Source of the DNA: an uncultured Parafilimonas sp.
GTDB lineage: Bacteria > Bacteroidota > Bacteroidia > Chitinophagales > Chitinophagaceae
Reading direction: 5' to 3'
Assembly (NCBI GenBank): GCA_937892395.1
Contig: CALAGJ010000098.1
Coordinates: 1-13,308 of the forward strand
DNA length: 13,308 bases
The translations under genes were made by a program, and so were the position numbers. How positions within the stretch are numbered: the first letter of the stretch is position 1; every line of letters starts with the position of its first letter. The notes under the pieces were generated by a model. It had not been told where the DNA came from and searched no databases. It saw only the letters and a program-made list of their open reading frames with translations. Below are positions 8,194 through 13,308 of the stretch, piece by piece.

Positions 8194-8271
8194 GATCATA
8201 GCCAAATCTGGGTTTAAAAATGAGCTTCAAATACCACGCCTTTATCAGAATACCAAAACTATAGCATTGCT

Positions 8272-8302
8272 TTTGGTTTAAGCCAATAGCCCAATACCTT
8301 TG
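8272..8302 (+). promoter_or_regulatory. Promoter of the tRNA nucleotidyltransferase gene
   Basis: TTTG (8272-8275), a 19-base spacer, then TACCTTTG (8295-8302): a full match to the Bacteroidota TTTG-N19-TAnnTTTG promoter. The ATG lies four bases downstream, so the leader is very short. It is the clearest promoter in the window. Confidence 0.75.
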
Positions 8303-8306
8303 CCCC

Positions 8307-9749
8307 ATGCAAATTGATTGCTCACCAAAAGAGTTATTTATTTTAAAAAAAATAGCTAGAACAGCTGCCTCATTACAAATGCCGGCTTATGTAGTGGGTG
8401 GCTTTGTAAGAGATAAGATTATACAAAGACCTTCAAAAGATGCTGATATAGTTTGTATTGGAAATGGTATAGAACTGGCCAATGCATTTGCATCCAGATT
8501 TAAGCCTGAACCTGCTGTAGCAGTATTTAAAAATTTTGGTACAGCACAGGTCAAAATACCTTGGAAGGATGATGCGGATAATGACAGCTTTTTTGAAGTA
8601 GAATTTGTAGGAGCACGCAGAGAGAGTTATACTATCAATAGTAGAAAACCCTCGGTTGAGCCTGGCAGTTTGGAAGAAGATCAACTGCGTCGAGATTTCA
8701 CCATCAATGCATTAGCCATCAGTTTAAATGAAAATGATTATGGCAGATTGATTGACCCATTTAATGGATTGAAAGATCTGGAAGATAAATGCATCATAAC
8801 GCCTACAGATGCCAATCAAACATTTAGCGATGATCCGCTGCGTATGATGCGTGCCATACGCTTTGCTACACAACTAAGATTTAATATAGCACCCGCCACA
8901 TGGCAAGCCATCAAAGACAATAAGGAGCGTATACGCATTATCAGTCAGGAAAGAATAACAGACGAACTCAATAAAATCATGCTCACACCACAACCATCAC
9001 TTGGTTGGGATTTATTATTCAGAAGCGGATTGTTGGATATTATTTTTCCTGAAATGTGTTTACTGCACGGTGCAGAATATATAGATGGCATGGGCCATAA
9101 AGATAACTTTTATCACACCTTGCAAGTATTAGATAATATTTCTACAACAACAAATGATTTATGGTTGCGCTGGGCCGCTCTACTGCACGACATTGCAAAG
9201 CCCGCCACCAAGCGATTCGAAGAAGGTATCGGTTTCACCTTTCATGCCCATGAAGTAGTAGGTGCTCGTATGGTACCAAAAATATTTACAAAACTCAAGC
9301 TACCCTTGAATGAGCACATGCGCTTTGTACAAAAAATGGTATTGCTCCATTTAAGACCCATCAGCCTCACCAAAGAAAATATTACAGATAGTGCCATACG
9401 CCGTTTACTCTTTGATGCAGGCGAGCATATTGACCAACTTATGCTGCTGTGCAATGCAGATATAACCAGCAAAAACAGACAAAAAGTAAGAAGGTACCTT
9501 GCCAATTTTGAGTTAGTAAAAAAGCGGATGTATGAGGTAGAAGAAAAAGATCAATTAAGAAACTGGCAGCCACCCATTACCGGACAAATTATTATGCAAG
9601 TATTTGGTGTAGGTCCATCCAAAATAGTAGGCATAATAAAAGATGAAGTAAGAGAAGCCATATTAGACGGCAGAATAGAAAACAACTATTACGCTGCACA
9701 TGCCTACATGATACAAGTGGCCCAGGCACATGGACTCACACCGGCTTAG
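8307..9749 (+). CDS. CCA tRNA nucleotidyltransferase / poly(A) polymerase family protein with HD domain
   Basis: The 480-residue class II nucleotidyltransferase has GGFVRD at 31-36 and the metal-binding pair D45/D47 (KDADIV), then RRESY, the LRRDFTINAL block, and DPLRMMRAIRFATQLRF, which belongs to the nucleotide- and tRNA-binding region. An HD domain carries H294-D295 (ALLHDIAKP). Family members add CCA to tRNA 3' ends or poly(A) tails to RNA; the HD domain can give phosphohydrolase activity. In this lineage tRNA genes often lack CCA, as does the tRNA-like gene at 137-332, so a CCA-adding role is the natural reading; CC- or A-adding or polyadenylating variants are not excluded. The ATG is fixed by the consensus promoter four bases upstream. 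No terminator is seen after the stop. Confidence 0.93.
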   Translation: MQIDCSPKELFILKKIARTAASLQMPAYVVGGFVRDKIIQRPSKDADIVCIGNGIELANAFASRFKPEPAVAVFKNFGTAQVKIPWKDDADNDSFFEVEFVGARRESYTINSRKPSVEPGSLEEDQLRRDFTINALAISLNENDYGRLIDPFNGLKDLEDKCIITPTDANQTFSDDPLRMMRAIRFATQLRFNIAPATWQAIKDNKERIRIISQERITDELNKIMLTPQPSLGWDLLFRSGLLDIIFPEMCLLHGAEYIDGMGHKDNFYHTLQVLDNISTTTNDLWLRWAALLHDIAKPATKRFEEGIGFTFHAHEVVGARMVPKIFTKLKLPLNEHMRFVQKMVLLHLRPISLTKENITDSAIRRLLFDAGEHIDQLMLLCNADITSKNRQKVRRYLANFELVKKRMYEVEEKDQLRNWQPPITGQIIMQVFGVGPSKIVGIIKDEVREAILDGRIENNYYAAHAYMIQVAQAHGLTPA

Positions 9750-9817
9750 TCAACAATGCTGCTAATTCATTTCCACCAATTCAACATGATTATTTCTGGT
9801 TTAATTTTAGAGAAATT

Positions 9818-9839
9818 TATTTGCCCTTTGGGCAATGAT
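9818..9839. repeat. Short hairpin repeat, copy 2 of 2
   Basis: TATTTGCCC-TTT-GGGCAATGAT, 20 of 22 bases identical to 376-397, the differences being only in the 3-base loop. No coding role is evident at either place. Confidence 0.6.
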
Positions 9840-9948
9840 TACGCAGGAATATGATGGTGGGAAAATTTGGGTGGTAGAAAAGTGGATTGTCCTAATGACA
9901 ACACAAAGTGTATGAGACCAAATCTTCGAATTTGAATTCTTATTTTTT

Positions 9949-9980
9949 TTTGAAATTTTGGTTATTAACGGCAATCTTTG
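9949..9980 (+). promoter_or_regulatory. Possible promoter of the 2H phosphoesterase gene
   Basis: TTTG (9949-9952), a 20-base spacer, then AATCTTTG (9973-9980), one base away from TAnnTTTG. The start codon proposed for the gene is about 55 bases downstream. Moderate to weak support. Confidence 0.4.
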
Positions 9981-10034
9981 CATTATTGATGAGCGTAAAA
10001 TGGCATACACTAACAATTCAAAGCCTGACAGAAA

Positions 10035-10547
10035 TTGATTTCAAGCATTCGCCGACAACTAACATTATTTCCAGAGCCAAATGAGACTGTAAGCATTGAG
10101 CAAATAAGACAAGAATTCAATCCAAAACAATTTGAAATAATTCAAGCTCACGTTACTTTATGCAGGGAAGATGAAATTGAAAATCTTGAAAAAATTATTT
10201 CAAACTTGAATTTGTTGTTACACACACAACAAAATATTTTTATTGAGTTTGATAAAGTTGCAAGGTTCGACAACGGTAAAGGACTTTTTCTTCCAGCAAC
10301 GATTGATCACGAAGAATTTGATTATTTGCGCAGGCAAATTTTAAATGGACTTTACGATAATCCAAGAATTCAAAAGCCACATATAACTTTAATGCACCCC
10401 AGAAACTCAACTTGCACAGACATAATTTTTAATAAAGTTGAAGAAATTAATTTGCCGACAAGATTAGAGTTTAAAAAAATAAGCCTCATTGAACAAACAA
10501 ATGGTGGCCAATGGAAAACATTGAAAAGTTTTATGTTTAAGAATTGA
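10035..10547 (+). CDS. 2H phosphoesterase superfamily protein (2'-5' RNA ligase/LigT-like)
   Basis: The 170-residue protein has the two HxT motifs that define the 2H fold: H39-V-T41 (AHVTLCRE) and H116-I-T118 (PHITLMHP), about 75 residues apart as usual. The N terminus (RRQLTLFPE) matches the usual beginning of one bacterial subfamily. Because an in-frame TGA lies at 10026-10028, the only plausible start is TTG at 10035. 2H enzymes act on 2'-5' linkages or cyclic phosphates in RNA and nucleotides; the physiological substrate of this subfamily is not settled. It stands alone between intergenic stretches and ends 26 bases before the first 96-base repeat, as if gene plus repeat form a unit. A role in RNA repair or in removing 2'-5' or cyclic nucleotide signals is possible, but that is inference. 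Confidence 0.82.
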   Translation: MISSIRRQLTLFPEPNETVSIEQIRQEFNPKQFEIIQAHVTLCREDEIENLEKIISNLNLLLHTQQNIFIEFDKVARFDNGKGLFLPATIDHEEFDYLRRQILNGLYDNPRIQKPHITLMHPRNSTCTDIIFNKVEEINLPTRLEFKKISLIEQTNGGQWKTLKSFMFKN

Positions 10548-10573
10548 AACAACATTCCGAAAACCTAGAAACA

Positions 10574-10669
10574 CTTTTGGCTATACGTTGTTCAGCAACG
10601 CCGGGTAACATAATTAAAATGCATAAAAGCCAAAATGAGCCCACCAAATTTTTATAGCATGATTAGCCC
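10574..10669. repeat. Long palindrome-rich direct repeat, left copy
   Basis: It matches 13213-13308 at 95 of 96 positions (T10614 against G13253), starting CTTTTGGCTATACGTTG. Inside are CGTTG-TTCAG-CAACG (10586-10600), TTTTGGC pairing with GCCAAAA (10575-10581, 10629-10635), and TGCATAAAA against TTTTAT-A-GCA (10620-10628, about 10651-10660). Just past the end, GCCAAAATGA (10629-10638) has an inverted partner TCATTTTAGC (10672-10681, one mismatch). The true right end is unknown because the other copy runs off the window. Confidence 0.95.
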
Positions 10670-10870
10670 ATTCATTTTAGCTACCATCTATTGGCCTTTA
10701 AAATGGCACATTTCTTCTTATTCTTGCACTTATAAAGTTGGTTATTAGACAGAATGTCGTTATGTACAAGCGTGGGACGCCCGAAAGAGCTAACATAAAC
10801 TGACAGAAAAATAGTGGACAAAATGCCAACGCTTCGTAAAATTAAAAGAGCTGCAAGCCACCACACAAGT

Positions 10871-10891
10871 CAACGCTTTTGCAGCACATTT
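10871..10891. repeat. Imperfect repeat flanking the R-M genes, left copy
   Basis: CAACGCTTTTG followed by CAGCACATTT resembles CAACGCTTTTGG followed by TGGCACATTT at 12989-13010, on the other side of the two R-M genes. The shared word ACCAAGAC also follows on both sides (about 10908-10915 and 13071-13078). Confidence 0.5.
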
Positions 10892-10943
10892 AATTTTGTC
10901 GAACCACACCAAGACTTTCAGCATTTGTTGAAAATTCAGAGCT

Positions 10944-10970
10944 AAAACAGGACTGTTTTTATTATCTTTG
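10944..10970 (+). promoter_or_regulatory. Methyltransferase -7 element with adjoining palindromic operator candidate
   Basis: TATCTTTG (10963-10970) matches the -7 consensus exactly. Immediately upstream is a perfect inverted repeat AAAACAG-GA-CTGTTTT (10944-10959), occupying the space between the -33 and -7 positions. No good -33 TTTG is seen at 17-22 bases. A dyad there is where a repressor would block transcription, so self-control of the R-M unit is a reasonable inference. The ATG lies 15 bases past the -7 element. Confidence 0.5.
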
Positions 10971-10985
10971 ACACATAGAAAATCA

Positions 10986-12005
10986 ATGACAAATTATATA
11001 GACTACATAAACGAAACACTTAAACCAAGAATAACCGAAAAAGAGGTTGTCCTTGACTTGTTTGCGGGTTGTGGTGGTTTGTCTTTGGGCTTTGAGGCTG
11101 CGGGTTATAAGACAATTGGCTACGAAATGGACAAAGCCGCTTCTGACACTTATAATACAAATCTTGTTGGCGACTGTTTTCCTATAAAACTTGACCTTGA
11201 CTTTGAATATCCGCAGGCAGACATTGTAATTGGAGGACCACCTTGCCAACCTTTTAGTGTAGGTGGACACCAAAAAGGAATGGAAGATGCAAGAGACGGA
11301 TTTCCTGTTTTTATTGATGCAGTTAAGAAGTTGCAACCTAAGGTTTTTATGTTCGAGAATGTTCGGGGACTTTTATACACGAACAAATGGTATTTCGATT
11401 TAGTATTGACCGAACTTCGCAAACTCGGTTATATCATTGACTTCAAATTACTCAACGCAGTAAATTTTGGAGTTCCCCAAAACAGAGAACGACTTTTTGT
11501 TTTCGGACACCGAGCAAAATTTAATTTCCCAAAACCCAATCATCATAAAGTAACAGTAGGTGAAGCTATTGGCGACCTGATGTTTTCTACGCCACCCGAA
11601 AGCAAGTTTTTTACAGCTTCTATGGACACTTATGTTGCCAAATATGAAAAGGCTTCATCGTGCATAAATCCGAGAGACTTGTATGCTGACAGACCTGCAA
11701 GAACATTAACTTGTAGAAACCTTGCTGGAGCAACAGGTGATATGCAGCGTGTAAAATTAAAGGACGGAAGAAGAAGAAGACTTTTGCATAATGAAGCAGC
11801 AAGACTTCAAAGCTTTCCAGACTGGTATGAATTTATTGGGAATGAAACACAAAGATTTAATCAAATTGGCAATGCTGTTCCACCTCTTTTAGCATATCAA
11901 ATGGCATTAGCTTTAAAGGATTGCTTTCAAATGGATGAACTTTATTCAGCAGAAGAAATTATAGAAAACAATTTACAGCCAAATCAAGTTCTGACACTTT
12001 TTTAA
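10986..12005 (+). CDS. Type II DNA (cytosine-5-)-methyltransferase
   Basis: The 339-residue enzyme has all main C5-methyltransferase motifs in order: SAM-binding DLFAGCGG (24-31); the GGPPCQPFS block with catalytic C87; ENV (124-126); QNRERL (165-170); a target recognition region about 175-255; then RPARTLT, and GNAVPP (295-300). It transfers a methyl group from SAM to C5 of a cytosine in a specific site and so protects host DNA. A TTG at 10968 is in frame, but it overlaps the -7 element, so ATG 10986 is the better start. The endonuclease gene starts one base after the stop, giving a methyltransferase-first operon. There is no N-terminal helix-turn-helix extension of the self-repressing type. 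Aspartate is coded by 16 GAC and 6 GAT, unlike rlmN. The recognition site cannot be read from sequence. Confidence 0.95.
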   Translation: MTNYIDYINETLKPRITEKEVVLDLFAGCGGLSLGFEAAGYKTIGYEMDKAASDTYNTNLVGDCFPIKLDLDFEYPQADIVIGGPPCQPFSVGGHQKGMEDARDGFPVFIDAVKKLQPKVFMFENVRGLLYTNKWYFDLVLTELRKLGYIIDFKLLNAVNFGVPQNRERLFVFGHRAKFNFPKPNHHKVTVGEAIGDLMFSTPPESKFFTASMDTYVAKYEKASSCINPRDLYADRPARTLTCRNLAGATGDMQRVKLKDGRRRRLLHNEAARLQSFPDWYEFIGNETQRFNQIGNAVPPLLAYQMALALKDCFQMDELYSAEEIIENNLQPNQVLTLF

Positions 12006-12006
12006 T

Positions 12007-12987
12007 ATGAATAATTATATTCCCAAAACTACTAAATCAAAGGCTGTTCAAAAAATCATAAATGAGGCTCTCGATATTTTAGACAGTGTCGGCATTCCAA
12101 TGACCAAAACCGAAAGAGGTTTGGAAAGAATGGCAGTTTGTTTTCTTGCTGTTGCAGGTGTAACAAAAGATTGGAGTAAAGCGAAAGAAAATGCAAATCT
12201 TAAATCTCGTGACATTATCAATCTTGTAAATAAAAATTTTGAAGAAAAAATCTCATCAGGTTCTTATGACGACATAAGAAGAAAAGATTTAAAACCTCTT
12301 GTGCTTGCAGACATAGTAGTAAATAGTGGCGTAAACAAAGGCTCTGCAACAAATGACCCAACAAGAGGTTATGCATTGCACCCAGATTTTAAACAACTTA
12401 TCGTAACATACAAAACGGCTAACTGGACTAAGAATTTAAAGTCATTCAACAAGAACAAACCATCACTTGCCGACATACTTTCAAGAAAAAGAGACCTTGA
12501 AAAAATTCCTGTAAAACTTCCAAACGGCAAACCGATTGAACTTTCAATTGGTGAACATAACGTTTTACAAAAAGCACTTATTGAAGAATTTCTTCCTCGT
12601 TTCGGCAGTGATTGCACAGTTCTTTATATTGGCGACACTTCAAACAAAACTTTGCATATTGAATTAGAGGAACTCAAAAAGTTAAATTTCTTTGAGCTTT
12701 CACACGATGAGCTTCCCGACATTATTGCATATAGCAAAAAACACAATTGGCTTTACCTAATTGAAGCGGTTCACAGTTCTGGACCAATAAGTGAAACAAG
12801 AGTTTTGGAGTTAAAGAAAATGCTCAAAGACTGTAAAGCAGAACTAATATTTGTGACTGGTTTCCTTACTCGACCCGACTTTAGAAAATGGATATTAGAC
12901 GTTGCTTGGGAAACAGAAGTTTGGATTGCCGACAACCCTGACCATTTAGTTCACTTCAACGGACACAAGTTTTTAGGAGCATATTAG
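12007..12987 (+). CDS. BsuBI/PstI-family type II restriction endonuclease
   Basis: The 326-residue protein is about the length of PstI and BsuBI. The N-terminal half (about 10-130) carries the family block SYDDIRRKDLKPLVLADIV followed by NDPTRGYALHPDF, presumably the DNA-contacting part. The C-terminal half is the nuclease: TVLYIGDTSNKTLH, then P237-D238 (LPDIIAYS) and E253 (LIEAVHSSGPI), a PD-(D/E)XK-like core, and WETEVWIADNPDHLVHFNG near the end. Family prototypes cut CTGCAG leaving 3' overhangs. Those prototypes are protected by adenine methyltransferases; here the partner is a C5-cytosine enzyme, so the site or the protected base may differ. It follows the methyltransferase by one base, so translation is probably coupled. 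Its aspartate codons (15 GAC, 6 GAT) match the methyltransferase. No gene follows before the right repeat. Confidence 0.9.
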   Translation: MNNYIPKTTKSKAVQKIINEALDILDSVGIPMTKTERGLERMAVCFLAVAGVTKDWSKAKENANLKSRDIINLVNKNFEEKISSGSYDDIRRKDLKPLVLADIVVNSGVNKGSATNDPTRGYALHPDFKQLIVTYKTANWTKNLKSFNKNKPSLADILSRKRDLEKIPVKLPNGKPIELSIGEHNVLQKALIEEFLPRFGSDCTVLYIGDTSNKTLHIELEELKKLNFFELSHDELPDIIAYSKKHNWLYLIEAVHSSGPISETRVLELKKMLKDCKAELIFVTGFLTRPDFRKWILDVAWETEVWIADNPDHLVHFNGHKFLGAY

Positions 12988-13212
12988 CCAACGCTTTTGG
13001 TGGCACATTTGTATTTTTTCCAACTCACTGGCCAACGCTAAAAAATCCAAAAGAGCCATCAAGCCAACGCACCAAGACAGCAGTAAATATGGACAGACAA
13101 CAACACGACAAACAAGAAGCACTGTACATAACATTTAGACATATAGCCAAAAGCCCCCGCAAAACAGCCTGCCACCATCCATAAAGACATATAAAATTAA
13201 ACGAATTGGGGG
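12988..13212. other. Repeat-rich non-coding stretch after the endonuclease
   Basis: About 225 bases without a gene. It holds three copies of CCAACGC (12988-12994, 13032-13038, 13064-13070), the first directly after the stop codon, and the left arm of a long inverted repeat (13142-13158). There is no T-tract terminator. Confidence 0.55.
12989..13010. repeat. Imperfect repeat flanking the R-M genes, right copy
   Basis: Counterpart of 10871-10891 in the same orientation, beginning two bases after the endonuclease stop. GGTGGC and TTTTGG here can also pair with GCCATC and CCAAAA at about 13047-13060. Confidence 0.5.
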
Positions 13213-13224
13213 CTTTTGGCTATA
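13142..13224. repeat. 17-bp perfect inverted repeat overlapping the right direct repeat
   Basis: TATAGCCAAAAGCCCCC (13142-13158) is the exact reverse complement of 13208-13224, with 49 bases between. The right arm runs into the direct repeat, whose first bases (CTTTTGGCTATA) form most of it. The left copy of the direct repeat lacks this partner arm. Confidence 0.85.
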
Positions 13225-13308
13225 CGTTGTTCAGCAACGCCGGGTAACATAAGTAAAATGCATAAAAGCCAAAATGAGCCCACCAAATTTTTATAGCATG
13301 ATTAGCCC
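13213..13308. repeat. Long palindrome-rich direct repeat, right copy (runs off the window)
   Basis: Same 96 bases and orientation as 10574-10669 with a single difference (G13253 for T10614). The copies are 2,639 bases apart start to start and enclose the R-M pair. The match is still perfect at the window edge, so the repeat is longer than seen. Confidence 0.95.

Larger units (their letters stand above)
9750..10034. other. Intergenic region before the 2H phosphoesterase gene
   Basis: 285 bases without a supportable gene. It contains the second copy of the short hairpin repeat (9818-9839), a poly-T run near 9943-9951, and a candidate promoter (9949-9980). It marks the transition from the housekeeping block to the accessory region. 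Confidence 0.5.
10670..10985. other. Non-coding stretch between left repeat and methyltransferase
   Basis: About 316 bases without a supportable gene. It holds two CAACGCTT motifs (10828-10834, 10871-10878), an inverted repeat GCTGCAA/TTGCAGC (10850-10856, 10879-10885), a stretch similar to one found after the endonuclease gene (10871-10891), and the candidate operator and -7 element of the R-M genes. Confidence 0.55.

Noticed and set aside
10681..10866. Minus-strand open frame of 61 codons between the left repeat and the methyltransferase
   Set aside because: Low-complexity translation without recognisable motifs, in a repeat-rich non-coding stretch.
10968..10985. TTG start six codons upstream for the methyltransferase
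   Set aside because: The TTG forms part of the -7 element TATCTTTG; the ATG at 10986 is better placed.
12988..13070. CRISPR array
   Set aside because: The CCAACGC copies are short and irregularly spaced, with no uniform spacers and no cas genes.
10574..13308. Integron attC sites
   Set aside because: Palindromes are present, but the RYYYAAC...GTTRRRY core pair is not met and no integrase gene is in the window.
10574..13308. Insertion sequence or composite transposon
   Set aside because: No transposase gene lies between or beside the repeats; the repeats are direct and non-coding.

Overview
The window looks like a low-GC Bacteroidota chromosome, plausibly Chitinophagaceae-like; the family-level guess is inference. 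The support is: -33/-7 promoters of the TTTG-N19-TAnnTTTG type placed only 4-15 bases before start codons; weak or absent Shine-Dalgarno sequences; a KorA with the gamma domain fused in front of the alpha domain; a very basic N-terminal extension on the RluB-type pseudouridine synthase; and a tRNA-like gene with no encoded CCA.

Layout. Bases 1-130 are AT-rich and empty. Bases 137-332 hold an odd plus-strand tRNA-Leu-like RNA gene: the two ends form a normal acceptor stem, D arm and T arm, but well over 100 extra bases lie in the middle. A rho-independent terminator follows at once. Bases 505-1331 on the minus strand are a broken acyl-lipid/acyl-CoA desaturase gene (all three histidine boxes, one frameshift, one in-frame stop) with its own terminator. 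From 1649 to 9749 runs an ordinary plus-strand housekeeping block: korA (2-oxoacid:ferredoxin oxidoreductase, gamma-alpha fusion), rlmN and an rluB-like gene (a close pair, both acting on 23S rRNA), a secreted S9 family peptidase, and a CCA-adding-type tRNA nucleotidyltransferase with an HD domain.

From about 9750 to the end the character changes. Single genes or gene pairs are separated by long gaps full of repeats and palindromes. A 2H phosphoesterase (2'-5' RNA ligase-like) comes first. Then comes a two-gene restriction-modification unit: a C5-cytosine DNA methyltransferase followed one base later by a BsuBI/PstI-family restriction endonuclease. The R-M unit lies between two copies of a palindrome-rich direct repeat (95 of 96 bases identical; the second copy runs off the window), so the repeating unit is about 2.64 kb. 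Aspartate codon use in the two R-M genes (31 GAC to 12 GAT) is the reverse of that in rlmN (2 GAC to 19 GAT), which supports horizontal acquisition. The arrangement 'gene(s) then structured repeat' suggests cassettes exchanged through the repeat, but no recombinase is visible and the repeat does not match the integron attC consensus.

The housekeeping genes share a theme of RNA maturation and core metabolism (rRNA methylation, rRNA pseudouridylation, tRNA 3'-end completion). The right end is an accessory, defence-related region. The points most worth following up are the expanded tRNA-like gene, the repeat-bounded R-M cassette with its candidate operator, and the pairing of a BsuBI/PstI-type nuclease with a C5 rather than an adenine methyltransferase.
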